A stretch of 64,000 nt of DNA, from contig NZ_JAMXOF010000001.1 in the NCBI RefSeq assembly GCF_024055595.1, positions 682,001-746,000 on the forward strand, written 5' to 3'. The stretch comes from Mucilaginibacter aurantiaciroseus. Its GTDB lineage: Bacteria; Bacteroidota; Bacteroidia; Sphingobacteriales; Sphingobacteriaceae. Shown here one piece after another: positions 17,930 to 26,123 of the stretch (position 1 is its first letter; each line of letters starts with the position of its first letter). Both the position numbers and the translations under genes were made by a program. The notes beneath the pieces are model-generated. The model ran no database searches. It had not been told where the DNA came from and saw nothing but the letters and a program-made list of their open reading frames with translations.

Positions 17930-18060
17930 AATTGTAAAAGTCTTCGACAAGCTCAGACTGACATGTTTGGTTTGTGATGCTGAACATCGTAAAGCATCTA
18001 TTCGCCTACATGCATGATGTACATTAAACCCTTTGCTATCGTTTAGGATGACAAAAAGTT
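17930..18060. repeat. Degenerate intergenic repeat
   Basis: Contains TTCGACAAGCTCAGACTGAC (17943-17962) followed by GATGCTGAACATCG and CGTTTAGGATGACA fragments. Such strings recur in Bacteroidota intergenic DNA. It is a decayed mosaic without a clear complete palindrome. Confidence 0.45.
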
Positions 18061-18061
18061 G

Positions 18062-18451
18062 TCAAACAATATTCAACGGGTTATTCTTCAAATAAGCGAT
18101 CTTATGCTGAAACATCTCGGCCATTTTAGCTGCACGCCATTTTGCTTCCGTAGCTTTGCCGCCGGTAAAAAGTTCATCAACTGTTTGAGTGAAAAGCGCA
18201 AGCCATAGGGCGAAATGCTCGGGCCCTACGGGTAGCTGTGCATGCGGAGGGAAAGGCCTGCCATTGTAAGTATATTCTTCCAGCAGTACTGTTTGCCAGA
18301 AACGGTACATCTTTTCCAGATGGATAGGCCACTTGTCCTGTATGCGCTCGTTAAATATAGGCCCTAATAATTCGTCAGACTGGATGCGCTGATAGAAAGT
18401 ATCAACAAGCAGTTTAATATCATCGAGGGTTAATATTTGAGTTTGGGACAT
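18062..18451 (-). CDS. Group III truncated haemoglobin
   Basis: A 129-residue globin with the 2-on-2 fold. The start MSQTQILT is preferred because a TATTTTTG promoter box lies 4 bases upstream; an upstream in-frame ATG would place the promoter inside the coding region. The likely proximal haem ligand is His79 in GPEHFALWLALF, and the FWQTVLLEEYTYNGRPF segment near residue 51 is typical of group III globins. The role is unknown; oxygen or NO chemistry and redox protection have been proposed for the family. Confidence 0.87.
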   Translation of the reverse strand: MSQTQILTLDDIKLLVDTFYQRIQSDELLGPIFNERIQDKWPIHLEKMYRFWQTVLLEEYTYNGRPFPPHAQLPVGPEHFALWLALFTQTVDELFTGGKATEAKWRAAKMAEMFQHKIAYLKNNPLNIV

Positions 18452-18455
18452 AGTG

Positions 18456-18463
18456 CAAAAATA
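18456..18463 (-). promoter_or_regulatory. -7 promoter box TATTTTTG abutting the globin start
   Basis: A perfect TAnnTTTG match ends 4 bases upstream of the ATG at 18451, again suggesting a leaderless transcript. Confidence 0.55.
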
Positions 18464-18480
18464 CGACTTTAAAACAAAAC

Positions 18481-18516
18481 CGTCATTGAGAGATTGCTTC
18501 GTACCTTGCAATAACG
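18481..18516. repeat. Short palindromic repeat, GTCATTG family
   Basis: CGTCATTG at one end and GCAATAACG at the other flank AGATTGCTTCGTACC. It shares the GTCATTG/GCAATCTC theme with the elements at 36143-36179 and 39546-39636. Confidence 0.45.
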
Positions 18517-18535
18517 CGCGGAGAGGTGTGTGCGT

Positions 18536-21202
18536 TTACTTCACCACAAACTTATAATACCCCGCACTCACATGGTAAACACCACTAACAGGCTTACCAC
18601 CTAAAGAAGCTTTTTTACCACCATTTAGCGGGAAAGTAATATCTGCTGATGTATTAGCAGGTACGGTTACCGAATACTCTACCGCATTGCCATTGCGTTT
18701 CCACGAGGAAACAACTTTGCCGTACGGGCTTGCATGCTCGGCAGTGAATTGTTCTAAGCCGGGAACAAAGTTTGGCTGCAGGATCACGTTTTTAAAGCCC
18801 GGTTGTTTTTCATCGGGTTTAATGCCTGCAATGCCGCTGTAAAGCCATGCACCAATATTACCAAACATGATGTGGTTAAGTGATATGTCATGCTTGGCAT
18901 CTATATTCCAGTTTTCGTAAAGTGTGGTAGCGCCGTTCACCATCCACCAACCCCATGAAGGATAGGTTTCCTGCGATGCAATTTTGTAGGCAACATCCGG
19001 GTAACCGTTGTCGCTTAAAGCGCCTAAAATAGCTTTACCACCTAAGATCCCCACATCCAAATGGAAGTTGTCAGCTTTTACACGCTCAGCAAGTCGCGCG
19101 GCGATCTTAGCTTTATAAGCATCAGGAACCATGCCCCAGTAAAGCGGCACGGCAAGTTCTGTTTGCAGGCCTTTATTATAGGATCCTGTTTTTTTGTCCA
19201 GGTATTTATCGTTAAACGCTTTCTTAATTTTACTGGCTAACGCGATGTATTTCTGCTTATCGGCTTTGTTGCCCAGTATACCGGCCACTTTGGCCGCAAT
19301 GGTAACATCTGCAAAGTAGTACGCGGTAGAAGTAACCTCCACGGGCGATACCGATTTTACAGGCACCCAGTCGCCAAGGCCCCAGGTGGTAAGGCCGGTA
19401 GGGTACAGGTCGTTAATGTGGTTCACGTAGCGTGTGATGTTTTCGTAATTGTCCTTCAGGATCTTGGTATCGCCATAAAACAGGTAAATATCCCACGGAA
19501 TAAGCGCGATGGTGCTGGTCCAATCCGGCCCGTTACCCCACTCGTAACCCCAGCCTGCTGTTGGGATGATAGATGGCAATGTACCATTTGGCTGCTGCTC
19601 GTCGCGATGATCGGCCAGCCATTTTTCGTAAACGGTGATGCCGTCAAAATTATAAAGACCGGTTTCGGCAGCTATATGCGCATCGCCCGTCCATCCGTTC
19701 TTTTCGCGCTGTGGGCAATCTGTAGGATAACCAAACAGGTTGCTCAGGTACGAATTATTGGTTGCCACCCAGATCTTATTGATAGTTGTATTTGATGAAT
19801 TTAACTTACCTATCGGCGGCACATCGCTGTGCATAAAATATCCGGTAAGGCTTTTGGTGCTCAGTTCAATAGGTTCACTGCTGGTAACCTCTACATACTG
19901 GAAGCCTTTGTAGTTAAACTTGGGCATAAAGGTTTCCTCGCCTTTGCCGCTCAGCGTAAATATATCTACCTGGAAAGGGTCTTTATCATCGGTTGGGCGG
20001 TAATGCAGGTCGATGTTCGAGAGATCCACGTGGCCGTTCTTATACAGCCTTTCGCCATGTTTTAAGCGGATAACCGTACCCTCTTTACCTTTTACGGTAA
20101 ATTTGGTTACACCGGATATATTTCTGCCAAGGTCAAAAACCATAGCGCCATCGTCTATTTTAGTCATGGTTTTTGCGGGGATCTCGTCTACATTGCGTAT
20201 AGGGTGTAATGCCTGTGCGGTTACATTTTGCGATGGCACAGGGCGGGCAAATGCTGGTTTCCATTTGGTATCGTTAAAGTTGATGGTGTTCCATCCGGGC
20301 TGGTCAAGGCGGGCGTCGTAATGCTCGGCAGTGTAAATACTGTTCAAAGTAATGGGACTAAAGCTGGTTTTCCATTGCTCGCTCGAGCGTATTGTCTGAA
20401 AAGTGCCATCCTCATAAGTGATCCGCAGGTCCAAACAAAAAGTCGGGCGGTTACGCCAAGATGCCTTATCAAAATCCCAAACGGCGGTGCTTTGGTGATT
20501 GTACCAGCCATTGCCCAACAGAACGCCAATGGCGTTTTTACCAGCCATAATATTCTTGGTAACATCATAAGTAACATATAAGGTACGCCTGTCAAAACGG
20601 GTGTACATGGGGTCTAATCGGTGATTGCCAATTTTTTCGCCATTGATATAAAGTTCATACAAACCCGCAACAGCAATATACGCCCTTGCCGATTTTACTT
20701 TTTTGCCAGTACCAAATGTAGTGCGGAAATAGGGGGCGGGTTTTACGTTTACACCTTGCTCGTCGCTTATCCAGGTGCCTTTCCAGTTGGTCATTTTAAG
20801 CATACCCATTTCAAAACTGCTAACCGTAGATGATATAGCCTTTACGCCATCTTTATCCCAAACATCAACCTTCCAGTAGTATTTTTTGAATGCCTGTAAA
20901 GCCTTGCCATTATAAGTGGCTAATATATTTGATGAAGCTATTTTGGCCGATGTCCAGTCGCCGCCTTTACCACGGCTTACCTCCACAGAATCCATCCCTA
21001 CAAAAACCTGGTAGGCAGTTTGTTTTGCGCCCTGGCGGTTATCGGCCAGCATCCAGGTTAAACGGGGATGCGTGTTATCTATACCAATGGGGTTTACAAG
21101 GTATTCTATGCGCAAACCAATAGGTTTGGCAGGTGTTGCAGCCTGTGTAAATAACGAAAAAGGCAAAAAAGCACCAACCAGTATGTTATGAAATAGGCGC
21201 AT
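18536..21202 (-). CDS. Alpha-L-rhamnosidase, glycoside hydrolase family 78
   Basis: An 888-residue secreted glycosidase that removes terminal alpha-L-rhamnose. It has a signal peptide to about residue 21, then beta-sandwich domains (an N-terminal Ig-like region with PRLTWMLADNRQGAKQ near 44, then the rhamnose-binding region with NGWYNH near 231), the (alpha/alpha)6 catalytic domain and a C-terminal beta domain. The GH78 signature DCPQREKNGWTGDAH is at about 495-509 and holds catalytic acidic residues. It is preceded on the same strand by the DUF1080/GMC pair, separated by a terminator, so it is probably its own transcript. Plant glycosides or pectin are plausible substrates. Confidence 0.93.
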   Translation of the reverse strand: MRLFHNILVGAFLPFSLFTQAATPAKPIGLRIEYLVNPIGIDNTHPRLTWMLADNRQGAKQTAYQVFVGMDSVEVSRGKGGDWTSAKIASSNILATYNGKALQAFKKYYWKVDVWDKDGVKAISSTVSSFEMGMLKMTNWKGTWISDEQGVNVKPAPYFRTTFGTGKKVKSARAYIAVAGLYELYINGEKIGNHRLDPMYTRFDRRTLYVTYDVTKNIMAGKNAIGVLLGNGWYNHQSTAVWDFDKASWRNRPTFCLDLRITYEDGTFQTIRSSEQWKTSFSPITLNSIYTAEHYDARLDQPGWNTINFNDTKWKPAFARPVPSQNVTAQALHPIRNVDEIPAKTMTKIDDGAMVFDLGRNISGVTKFTVKGKEGTVIRLKHGERLYKNGHVDLSNIDLHYRPTDDKDPFQVDIFTLSGKGEETFMPKFNYKGFQYVEVTSSEPIELSTKSLTGYFMHSDVPPIGKLNSSNTTINKIWVATNNSYLSNLFGYPTDCPQREKNGWTGDAHIAAETGLYNFDGITVYEKWLADHRDEQQPNGTLPSIIPTAGWGYEWGNGPDWTSTIALIPWDIYLFYGDTKILKDNYENITRYVNHINDLYPTGLTTWGLGDWVPVKSVSPVEVTSTAYYFADVTIAAKVAGILGNKADKQKYIALASKIKKAFNDKYLDKKTGSYNKGLQTELAVPLYWGMVPDAYKAKIAARLAERVKADNFHLDVGILGGKAILGALSDNGYPDVAYKIASQETYPSWGWWMVNGATTLYENWNIDAKHDISLNHIMFGNIGAWLYSGIAGIKPDEKQPGFKNVILQPNFVPGLEQFTAEHASPYGKVVSSWKRNGNAVEYSVTVPANTSADITFPLNGGKKASLGGKPVSGVYHVSAGYYKFVVK

Positions 21203-21290
21203 AGCGTAAAGATGGTTTTAAATTTTATTAGCTTTAATTGGGTTAAGAATGTTTTCGAATAAACACTGTTACACGCTGTTTCATAAAACA

Positions 21291-21324
21291 ACAAAGCCTC
21301 CTCTGTGTGCAGAAAAGGCTTTGT
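21291..21324 (-). terminator. Rho-independent terminator (minus strand)
   Basis: Read on the minus strand, ACAAAGCC and GGCTTTGT arms are followed by TGTTTTATG. It lies just after the DUF1080 gene at 21338 and separates it from the rhamnosidase gene. Confidence 0.65.
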
Positions 21325-21337
21325 CTCTCAAGTCGTT

Positions 21338-22075
21338 CTATAGTTTTTTGATCGCAACATTTTTAAACCATACGTCAGCGCCATGGTCTTGCAAGGCTAT
21401 GCGGCCTTTTTTATAAGTGCCAAAGCCGGGCCATTCTTTAAACTTGCTGCCCGCTATCAGCTTTTTCCATTTAGCATCCCACATCGTGGTTTTTAAAACA
21501 ACCTCGTTATTAACCAAAATGGTTAAGCTGCCATTATTGGCTATCACTTCAGTTTTATTCCAGCTGCCCGCTTTGTTTACAATCTCTTTATCTATCGACA
21601 TCAGGTCGTAAAGGTCGCCCGCGCGGTGTTTGATCAGTTTACCGTCTTCATTCTCTTTGTTATCCGCGATCTGCGTTTCGGGCCCGGTTTGCCATGGGTA
21701 TTTGTATTGGGTGGTATCCTCATGCACGTAGAACATAATGCCACTATTGCCCGCGCGACTTATCTTCCATTCCACTTTTAGGTCGAAGTTCTCATACTCG
21801 TTATTGGTAACAATATCGCCGCCGCCCGCGCTTTGCCAGTCGGCTTTTTTGGATGCATTTAGGTGCAGTTCGCCATCTTTTAATTTCCATGCACTACCAA
21901 CCGCGCTTTTACCATAGGCGTGCCAGCCGGCCATGGTGTTATGGTCTATGAGATTTACCCATTCACCGGGTTTATCTGATGATGCAGTTGTGCTATCCTG
22001 ATAATTTGCCGCCCTTTTACCTTTACAGCCGCTTATCGCGATAGCTGCTAATAATACAAAACTCAGTTTTCTCAT
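21338..22075 (-). CDS. DUF1080 (3-keto-disaccharide hydrolase family) lipoprotein
   Basis: A 245-residue lipoprotein: signal peptide with lipobox ISGC (Cys17), then a single PF06439 jelly-roll domain. Family landmarks are NLIDHNTMAGWHAYG near residue 41, GNSGIMFYVHED near 108 and GPETQIADN near 132. It starts 9 bases after the GMC gene at 22085, so the two are an operon. It probably cleaves a keto-glycoside, possibly made by that GMC enzyme, in the periplasm. It is clearly diverged from the DUF1080 protein at 12199. Confidence 0.87.
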   Translation of the reverse strand: MRKLSFVLLAAIAISGCKGKRAANYQDSTTASSDKPGEWVNLIDHNTMAGWHAYGKSAVGSAWKLKDGELHLNASKKADWQSAGGGDIVTNNEYENFDLKVEWKISRAGNSGIMFYVHEDTTQYKYPWQTGPETQIADNKENEDGKLIKHRAGDLYDLMSIDKEIVNKAGSWNKTEVIANNGSLTILVNNEVVLKTTMWDAKWKKLIAGSKFKEWPGFGTYKKGRIALQDHGADVWFKNVAIKKL

Positions 22076-22084
22076 AAATGATCT

Positions 22085-23812
22085 TTAAAGGTTACCTTTT
22101 TTAATTTCGTTAACAGCGAAAGTCGCGGCCCTTGCCGTAAGCGCCATGTACAATATTGAGGGGCTTTGGTTGCCGGTACTTGCCATACATGCACCATCGG
22201 TTACAAACACATTTTTGCAGGCATGCAGCTGGTTGTTGGCATTTAGTAAGGATGTTTTAGGATTTTTACCCATGCGTACACCGCCCATTTCATGAATATC
22301 TAACCCCGGCGATTGCTTGTTGTTGTGTTTGCTGATGTTTTTTACACCGGCTTTTTCCAGCATTTCGGCTGTGGTATTCAAAAAGTCTTCGGTCATGAGG
22401 TCGTCATTGGGATGGTATTCTACCGATGTTACCAATAATGGAATACCCCACTGGTCTTTTTCCGTTTCGCTGAGGCGGACGTGATTGCTCTCAACAGGTA
22501 CAGTTTCGCCCTGTAGATAGGCAAATACATGCCAGCCGCCCGGTTCGCAAAGGTCATCCTTGTATTGCGCGCCAACCTGGCCTTGCTCGCTGTCGTTAGG
22601 GTGCTGGTCGCGATAAGCATTCATAAAGGTGGTGTAGCCTCCAAAATAATTGGTGTCGCGTTTATGCAGGTTACGGTAATTTACCAATATCAGGTCGGTA
22701 GGGTTGCGGCCAAAATAGTATTTATCCAGATAACCATCCAGCGTGCCCGATACCGATGCGCGGTAGTTATGGAACGCAATGTATTTACCCAGCATACCGC
22801 TATCGTTACCCAAACCATTAGGGAAACGGTTTGATTTTGAGTTGAGCAAGATGAGGTTGGTATTTAGTGCCGAGGCATTCACGAAGATCACCCTGGCATG
22901 GTATTCAATAACCTCTTTGGTGTTGGCATCTATAACGCGTACGCCACTTGCCTTGCCCAGTTTTTCGTCATAAATAACAGAATGGACAACAGAATGGGGG
23001 CGGATAGTCAGGTTCCCGGTTTTTTGCGCCCAGGGAAGGGTAGAACTTACCGAACTAAAGTACCCGCCAAACGGGCAGCCCCGCACGCACATGTTGCGCG
23101 CCTGGCATTTGCCGCGTCCCTGGTCAAGGTGAATCTGTTGCGGCTCGGTAAGGTGCGCCCAAAGAGCATGCACCAGGTGGCGGTCGGTATAATTATCTTT
23201 TAATGATTGTTTGATGTGCTGCAACGGCACGTTCATTTCAAACGGAGTTTGAAACTCGCCATCGGGCATAGCTTCCAGGCCGTCTTTGCTGCCGCAGATG
23301 CCTATAAATTTTTCTACGTGCGAATACCATGGCGCCACATCTTTATAGCCAATTGGCCAGCCAATGCCATAGCCAAAACGTTCGGGTGCGGTAAATTCAA
23401 ACTCGCTCCAGCGTTGTGTTGCACGCCCCCAGGTAAGCGATTTGCCGCCAACCTGGTACCCGCGGATCCAGTCGAAAGGTTTTTCCTGTACGTAGGGATG
23501 GTCGGCGTCTTTCACAAAGAAATGGTCGCAGTCATCACCGTAGCCGGAAGCTTTGCTGATCAGCGGGTTTTCTTTGTTATGCTTCAGGTTCATGCGGCCA
23601 CGGTAGGGAAATTCCCATGGCGGGGTGGTAGCGGTAGGGTAATCTTTAAGGTGTTTTACATCCCGGCCACGTTCTAATACAAGGGTTTTTAGTCCCTGTT
23701 GGCAAAGCTCTTTGGCAGCCCAGCCTCCGCTGATACCCGAGCCGATAACAATTGCATCAAATGTGTTCTCGGCAAAAGCGCCCGAACCTTTATCAGTAAA
23801 ATTTGCTGACAT
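22085..23812 (-). CDS. GMC-family oxidoreductase with altered active-site motif
   Basis: A 575-residue paralogue of the two plus-strand GMC enzymes. The FAD motif VIGSGISGGWAAKE is at about residues 22-35, the cysteine trio C236/C242/C246 is kept, and His507 lies in HEMGGVRMG. The usual QNPSLTYMA motif reads QSPSILYMA, so the expected catalytic Asn is Ser550; an Asn occurs two residues earlier at 548. There is no signal peptide and no hitch-hiker subunit gene next to it, so export would depend on a subunit elsewhere. It is followed after 9 bases by a DUF1080 lipoprotein. Activity may be changed or lost, or the shifted Asn may compensate. Confidence 0.87.
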   Translation of the reverse strand: MSANFTDKGSGAFAENTFDAIVIGSGISGGWAAKELCQQGLKTLVLERGRDVKHLKDYPTATTPPWEFPYRGRMNLKHNKENPLISKASGYGDDCDHFFVKDADHPYVQEKPFDWIRGYQVGGKSLTWGRATQRWSEFEFTAPERFGYGIGWPIGYKDVAPWYSHVEKFIGICGSKDGLEAMPDGEFQTPFEMNVPLQHIKQSLKDNYTDRHLVHALWAHLTEPQQIHLDQGRGKCQARNMCVRGCPFGGYFSSVSSTLPWAQKTGNLTIRPHSVVHSVIYDEKLGKASGVRVIDANTKEVIEYHARVIFVNASALNTNLILLNSKSNRFPNGLGNDSGMLGKYIAFHNYRASVSGTLDGYLDKYYFGRNPTDLILVNYRNLHKRDTNYFGGYTTFMNAYRDQHPNDSEQGQVGAQYKDDLCEPGGWHVFAYLQGETVPVESNHVRLSETEKDQWGIPLLVTSVEYHPNDDLMTEDFLNTTAEMLEKAGVKNISKHNNKQSPGLDIHEMGGVRMGKNPKTSLLNANNQLHACKNVFVTDGACMASTGNQSPSILYMALTARAATFAVNEIKKGNL

Positions 23813-23964
23813 TAAAGTTTATAATTTTGGTATCCTAAAGATGCAATAATTTATCGGAAAAGTAAAAATTTTGTTCTCGCGGGATCTTCTGAAAGAGGCT
23901 TTTCGCAAGAATGCAAGGCAGTACAGCGTCCAAGATGTGAGACCCTGCGGCGACAAAAATCGAA

Positions 23965-24099
23965 GAATTTACTCACCCCGCGGCACTTCGTGCGCGACCC
24001 TCTCTTTGCTGCGCGGAAAGAGGGTGTAGCTGTAGTTCTTACCCTGTTTGCGGAGCAGAGAGGGTCGACCAGCGTAGCGTAGTCGGGGTGAGTAAATTC
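23965..24099. repeat. Long imperfect inverted repeat
   Basis: GAATTTACTCACCCCG (23965-23980) is perfectly inverted at 24084-24099. Inside, GACCCTCTCT (23996-24005) is inverted at 24057-24066, and GCGGAAAGAGGGT faces ACCCTGTTTGCGG. The whole can fold into one long hairpin. A 118-residue open frame across it is made by the repeat and is not a gene. No transposase is adjacent. It lies in a 480-base gene-free stretch (23813-24293) between two minus-strand transcripts. Confidence 0.75.
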
Positions 24100-24126
24100 T
24101 GCGAGGGTAAAGCCATCATGCTCATC

Positions 24127-24246
24127 ATTGCCGCCCCATTTATGGAACGGATAGTTAATAAAAGGCATTGGCTTTAGCCAAAGACTTAGTTTGGCTAAAG
24201 CCAAGATTTGTTTGTTTATTATCCGTTGACTAAAGTCGACGGCAAT
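24127..24246. repeat. Multi-armed structured repeat (cloverleaf-like)
   Basis: Outer arms ATTGCCG (24127-24133) and CGGCAAT (24240-24246) enclose three hairpins: CCATTTATGG (24136-24145), a 15-base perfect stem TTGGCTTTAGCCAAA/TTTGGCTAAAGCCAA (24168-24204) and GTTGACTAAAGTCGAC (24225-24240). CGGATA (24148) and TATCCG (24220) add an inner stem. This resembles REP-type elements mobilised by RAYT transposases, though none is seen here. Confidence 0.7.
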
Positions 24247-24293
24247 GAATGAAATGTTTTGACATCAAGAATAGTTAATGAAGTCTACCGACG

Positions 24294-25385
24294 TTATCCA
24301 CCAAAATAAGCAGCCAACTCCGTTATCCCCGGGCTTTCGCCCGTATTCATATAAATATTCGATGTCGAATTAGCCATCATTAAAGCTGCTTCTGCGTTAA
24401 ACCCTAATAAAACAGCTAAACAGTAACCCGCGTTAAAATTATCGCCCGCGCCGGTAGAGATCTTCGGATCAGATATAAAGGTAGGTTCGTTAATGTAAGT
24501 GCCATTTTTATCCCAGGCAATTGAAATTTTTGAGTTGTGAATAACAATTGTATCGATTTTCAACGCAGTAAACAGTTTTTCGCCAATTAACTGCATATCC
24601 TCAGGCAGGACATCATCTATGAATGTTCTGTAAAAGATATTGGCCTCGTTTCTGTTCAAACTTAATGTTACCTGCCCATAAGTACCAAATTGTTCAATCA
24701 ATTTTATGGCTGATGTGATAGCCCCCGCGCTGCGTTTAGAGCAATCGGACAGATCAAAAAAGAATTGTTTTTGGGTTGATTGTGGGCCTGTCAAAACATC
24801 GTCCAATAAGCCCTGCCACATGCTGTTGCTATGGTCAAGCTCGCTCCAGTTTACCAGACAAATAAGCTCGGCTTGGGTAAAAACCTCTGTAAGTTTTTCC
24901 AGCCCGACGGTTTGTTTAATGGTATCCCAATTGGCGTGGTTCAGATCGGTCATTTGGGCAAGCATGATCTTTCCATCGGCAAATTCCATGGCGGTGGTAA
25001 AGCCGGGGTTGGTATAGCTGTGCAGTTCGCAATTGGCATGCATGCCTGTAAAAGCTGGTGCAACGTTTGGAACCCCAAATGCGCCAACACAATTTACGCC
25101 GATGCCCATGCCTGCCAGCGCGTTCGCCATAATAGGCATGTTGCCGCCAAGTTTTTGTATCAGTTCTTCGCTCTCTAAACTAAATCCCGAACCACTTTTA
25201 CTGCTGATATAAGTGCCAAACTCGCTGATAGTACGGAAGAATACCGTGCCGTAGTCGTTCTTGTAGTTAACCACTTTTACAATGGAATCTACAAACCCAT
25301 CAAACCCGGCGGCAATTTTTTTACCGCACAGTAGGGTGGATGCATTTTGAAGCGCTTGTTGGATATGTTGCAGCTTTTCGTTCAT
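24294..25385 (-). CDS. PfkB-family carbohydrate kinase
   Basis: A 363-residue ribokinase-fold kinase. I place the start at MNEKLQHIQ (25385), which begins one base after the TGA of the NagB-like gene; an upstream in-frame ATG would overlap that gene by 56 bases. The C-terminal signature GAGDNFNAGYC (about 312-322) contains the catalytic Asp and anion hole. An N-terminal GFDGFVDSIVKV segment near residue 27 is a feature of this branch. It is the last gene of a four-gene operon. The sugar is unknown; an amino sugar would fit the neighbouring deaminase-like gene. Confidence 0.85.
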   Translation of the reverse strand: MNEKLQHIQQALQNASTLLCGKKIAAGFDGFVDSIVKVVNYKNDYGTVFFRTISEFGTYISSKSGSGFSLESEELIQKLGGNMPIMANALAGMGIGVNCVGAFGVPNVAPAFTGMHANCELHSYTNPGFTTAMEFADGKIMLAQMTDLNHANWDTIKQTVGLEKLTEVFTQAELICLVNWSELDHSNSMWQGLLDDVLTGPQSTQKQFFFDLSDCSKRSAGAITSAIKLIEQFGTYGQVTLSLNRNEANIFYRTFIDDVLPEDMQLIGEKLFTALKIDTIVIHNSKISIAWDKNGTYINEPTFISDPKISTGAGDNFNAGYCLAVLLGFNAEAALMMANSTSNIYMNTGESPGITELAAYFGG

Positions 25386-25386
25386 A

Positions 25387-26121
25387 TCAGGCACCATGTT
25401 CCAGTTCCGACGCGGCATCTTTATCCAGTAGAACAAAAGCATTCGACAATGTTTGCAGGATAGAAGCCGGTACCTCGGGTGTTACCAAACCTTGCAAACT
25501 TTCGTGGATGATATCTGCTTTTTTAGCGCCGGTTGCGATCAGTACAGCTATGCCAGCTTCTGCCAGATGTTTTAAACCAAGCGTGATGCCTTCTGTCAAC
25601 GCGGTCTCCTTCGTGAAATATTTTTGACCTACCTGCACGGTAACCGGGTCTAATTCCGATCGGTGTGCATACAAGTCGAACGGTGTGCCGGGCTCATTTA
25701 AGCCTAAGTGGCCATTCATGCCAATGCCAACAATCATAATATCCAAGCCGCCTTTGCTGCTGATGAAGTTGTTCATGCGCTCGCATTCGGCATCCAGGTC
25801 TTCTGCCTTGGCATCAAACAGGGTGATGTTAATTAGTTTGGTATTTAGCTTATCAAAAAAGGTATGCTTTAGATAATATTTACAGCTACCCTGGTCGTTC
25901 TCGTCCATGCCCACCCATTCGTCAAGGCCGATAAAGAAGCTCTGGCTCAGGTCTATTTTGCCATCGTTTGCCCATTGCACGATGTAGTTGAGCATCCCGG
26001 TAGGTGAATCGCCCGAAGGGAAACAAATTACCGAAGCGGGCTTTTCGGCCAACTGTTTGGCAACCAGTTCGGCTGCAGCTTTTGACATTTCGTCGTTGGT
26101 ATCGTATATTGATATTTTCAT
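25387..26121 (-). CDS. Glucosamine-6-phosphate deaminase-like protein (NagB/6-phosphogluconolactonase superfamily)
   Basis: A 244-residue cytosolic enzyme of the NagB fold. Visible catalytic-type residues are Asp67-Glu68 in FFIGLDEWVGMD and His138/Glu143 in GMNGHLGLNEPGTPF, the pattern of glucosamine-6-phosphate isomerase/deaminase. The length matches NagB rather than lactonases with extra domains. It sits 2 bases after the Gfo/Idh/MocA gene and one base before the PfkB kinase start. The operon suggests cytosolic processing of an amino sugar or similar phosphorylated sugar. Whether it is the main NagB of the cell is unclear. Confidence 0.83.
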   Translation of the reverse strand: MKISIYDTNDEMSKAAAELVAKQLAEKPASVICFPSGDSPTGMLNYIVQWANDGKIDLSQSFFIGLDEWVGMDENDQGSCKYYLKHTFFDKLNTKLINITLFDAKAEDLDAECERMNNFISSKGGLDIMIVGIGMNGHLGLNEPGTPFDLYAHRSELDPVTVQVGQKYFTKETALTEGITLGLKHLAEAGIAVLIATGAKKADIIHESLQGLVTPEVPASILQTLSNAFVLLDKDAASELEHGA

Positions 26122-26123
26122 AA

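Noticed and set aside
23207..23677. Plus-strand open frame of 156 codons inside the third GMC gene
   Set aside because: The GMC frame is intact with FAD and active-site motifs; this frame is a shadow of it.
23851..24204. Minus-strand open frame of 117 codons
   Set aside because: Formed by two palindromic repeats; the product is a mosaic without family features and no promoter box precedes it.
23965..24246. Insertion sequence
   Set aside because: Inverted repeats are present but there is no transposase frame between or beside them and no target duplication could be identified.
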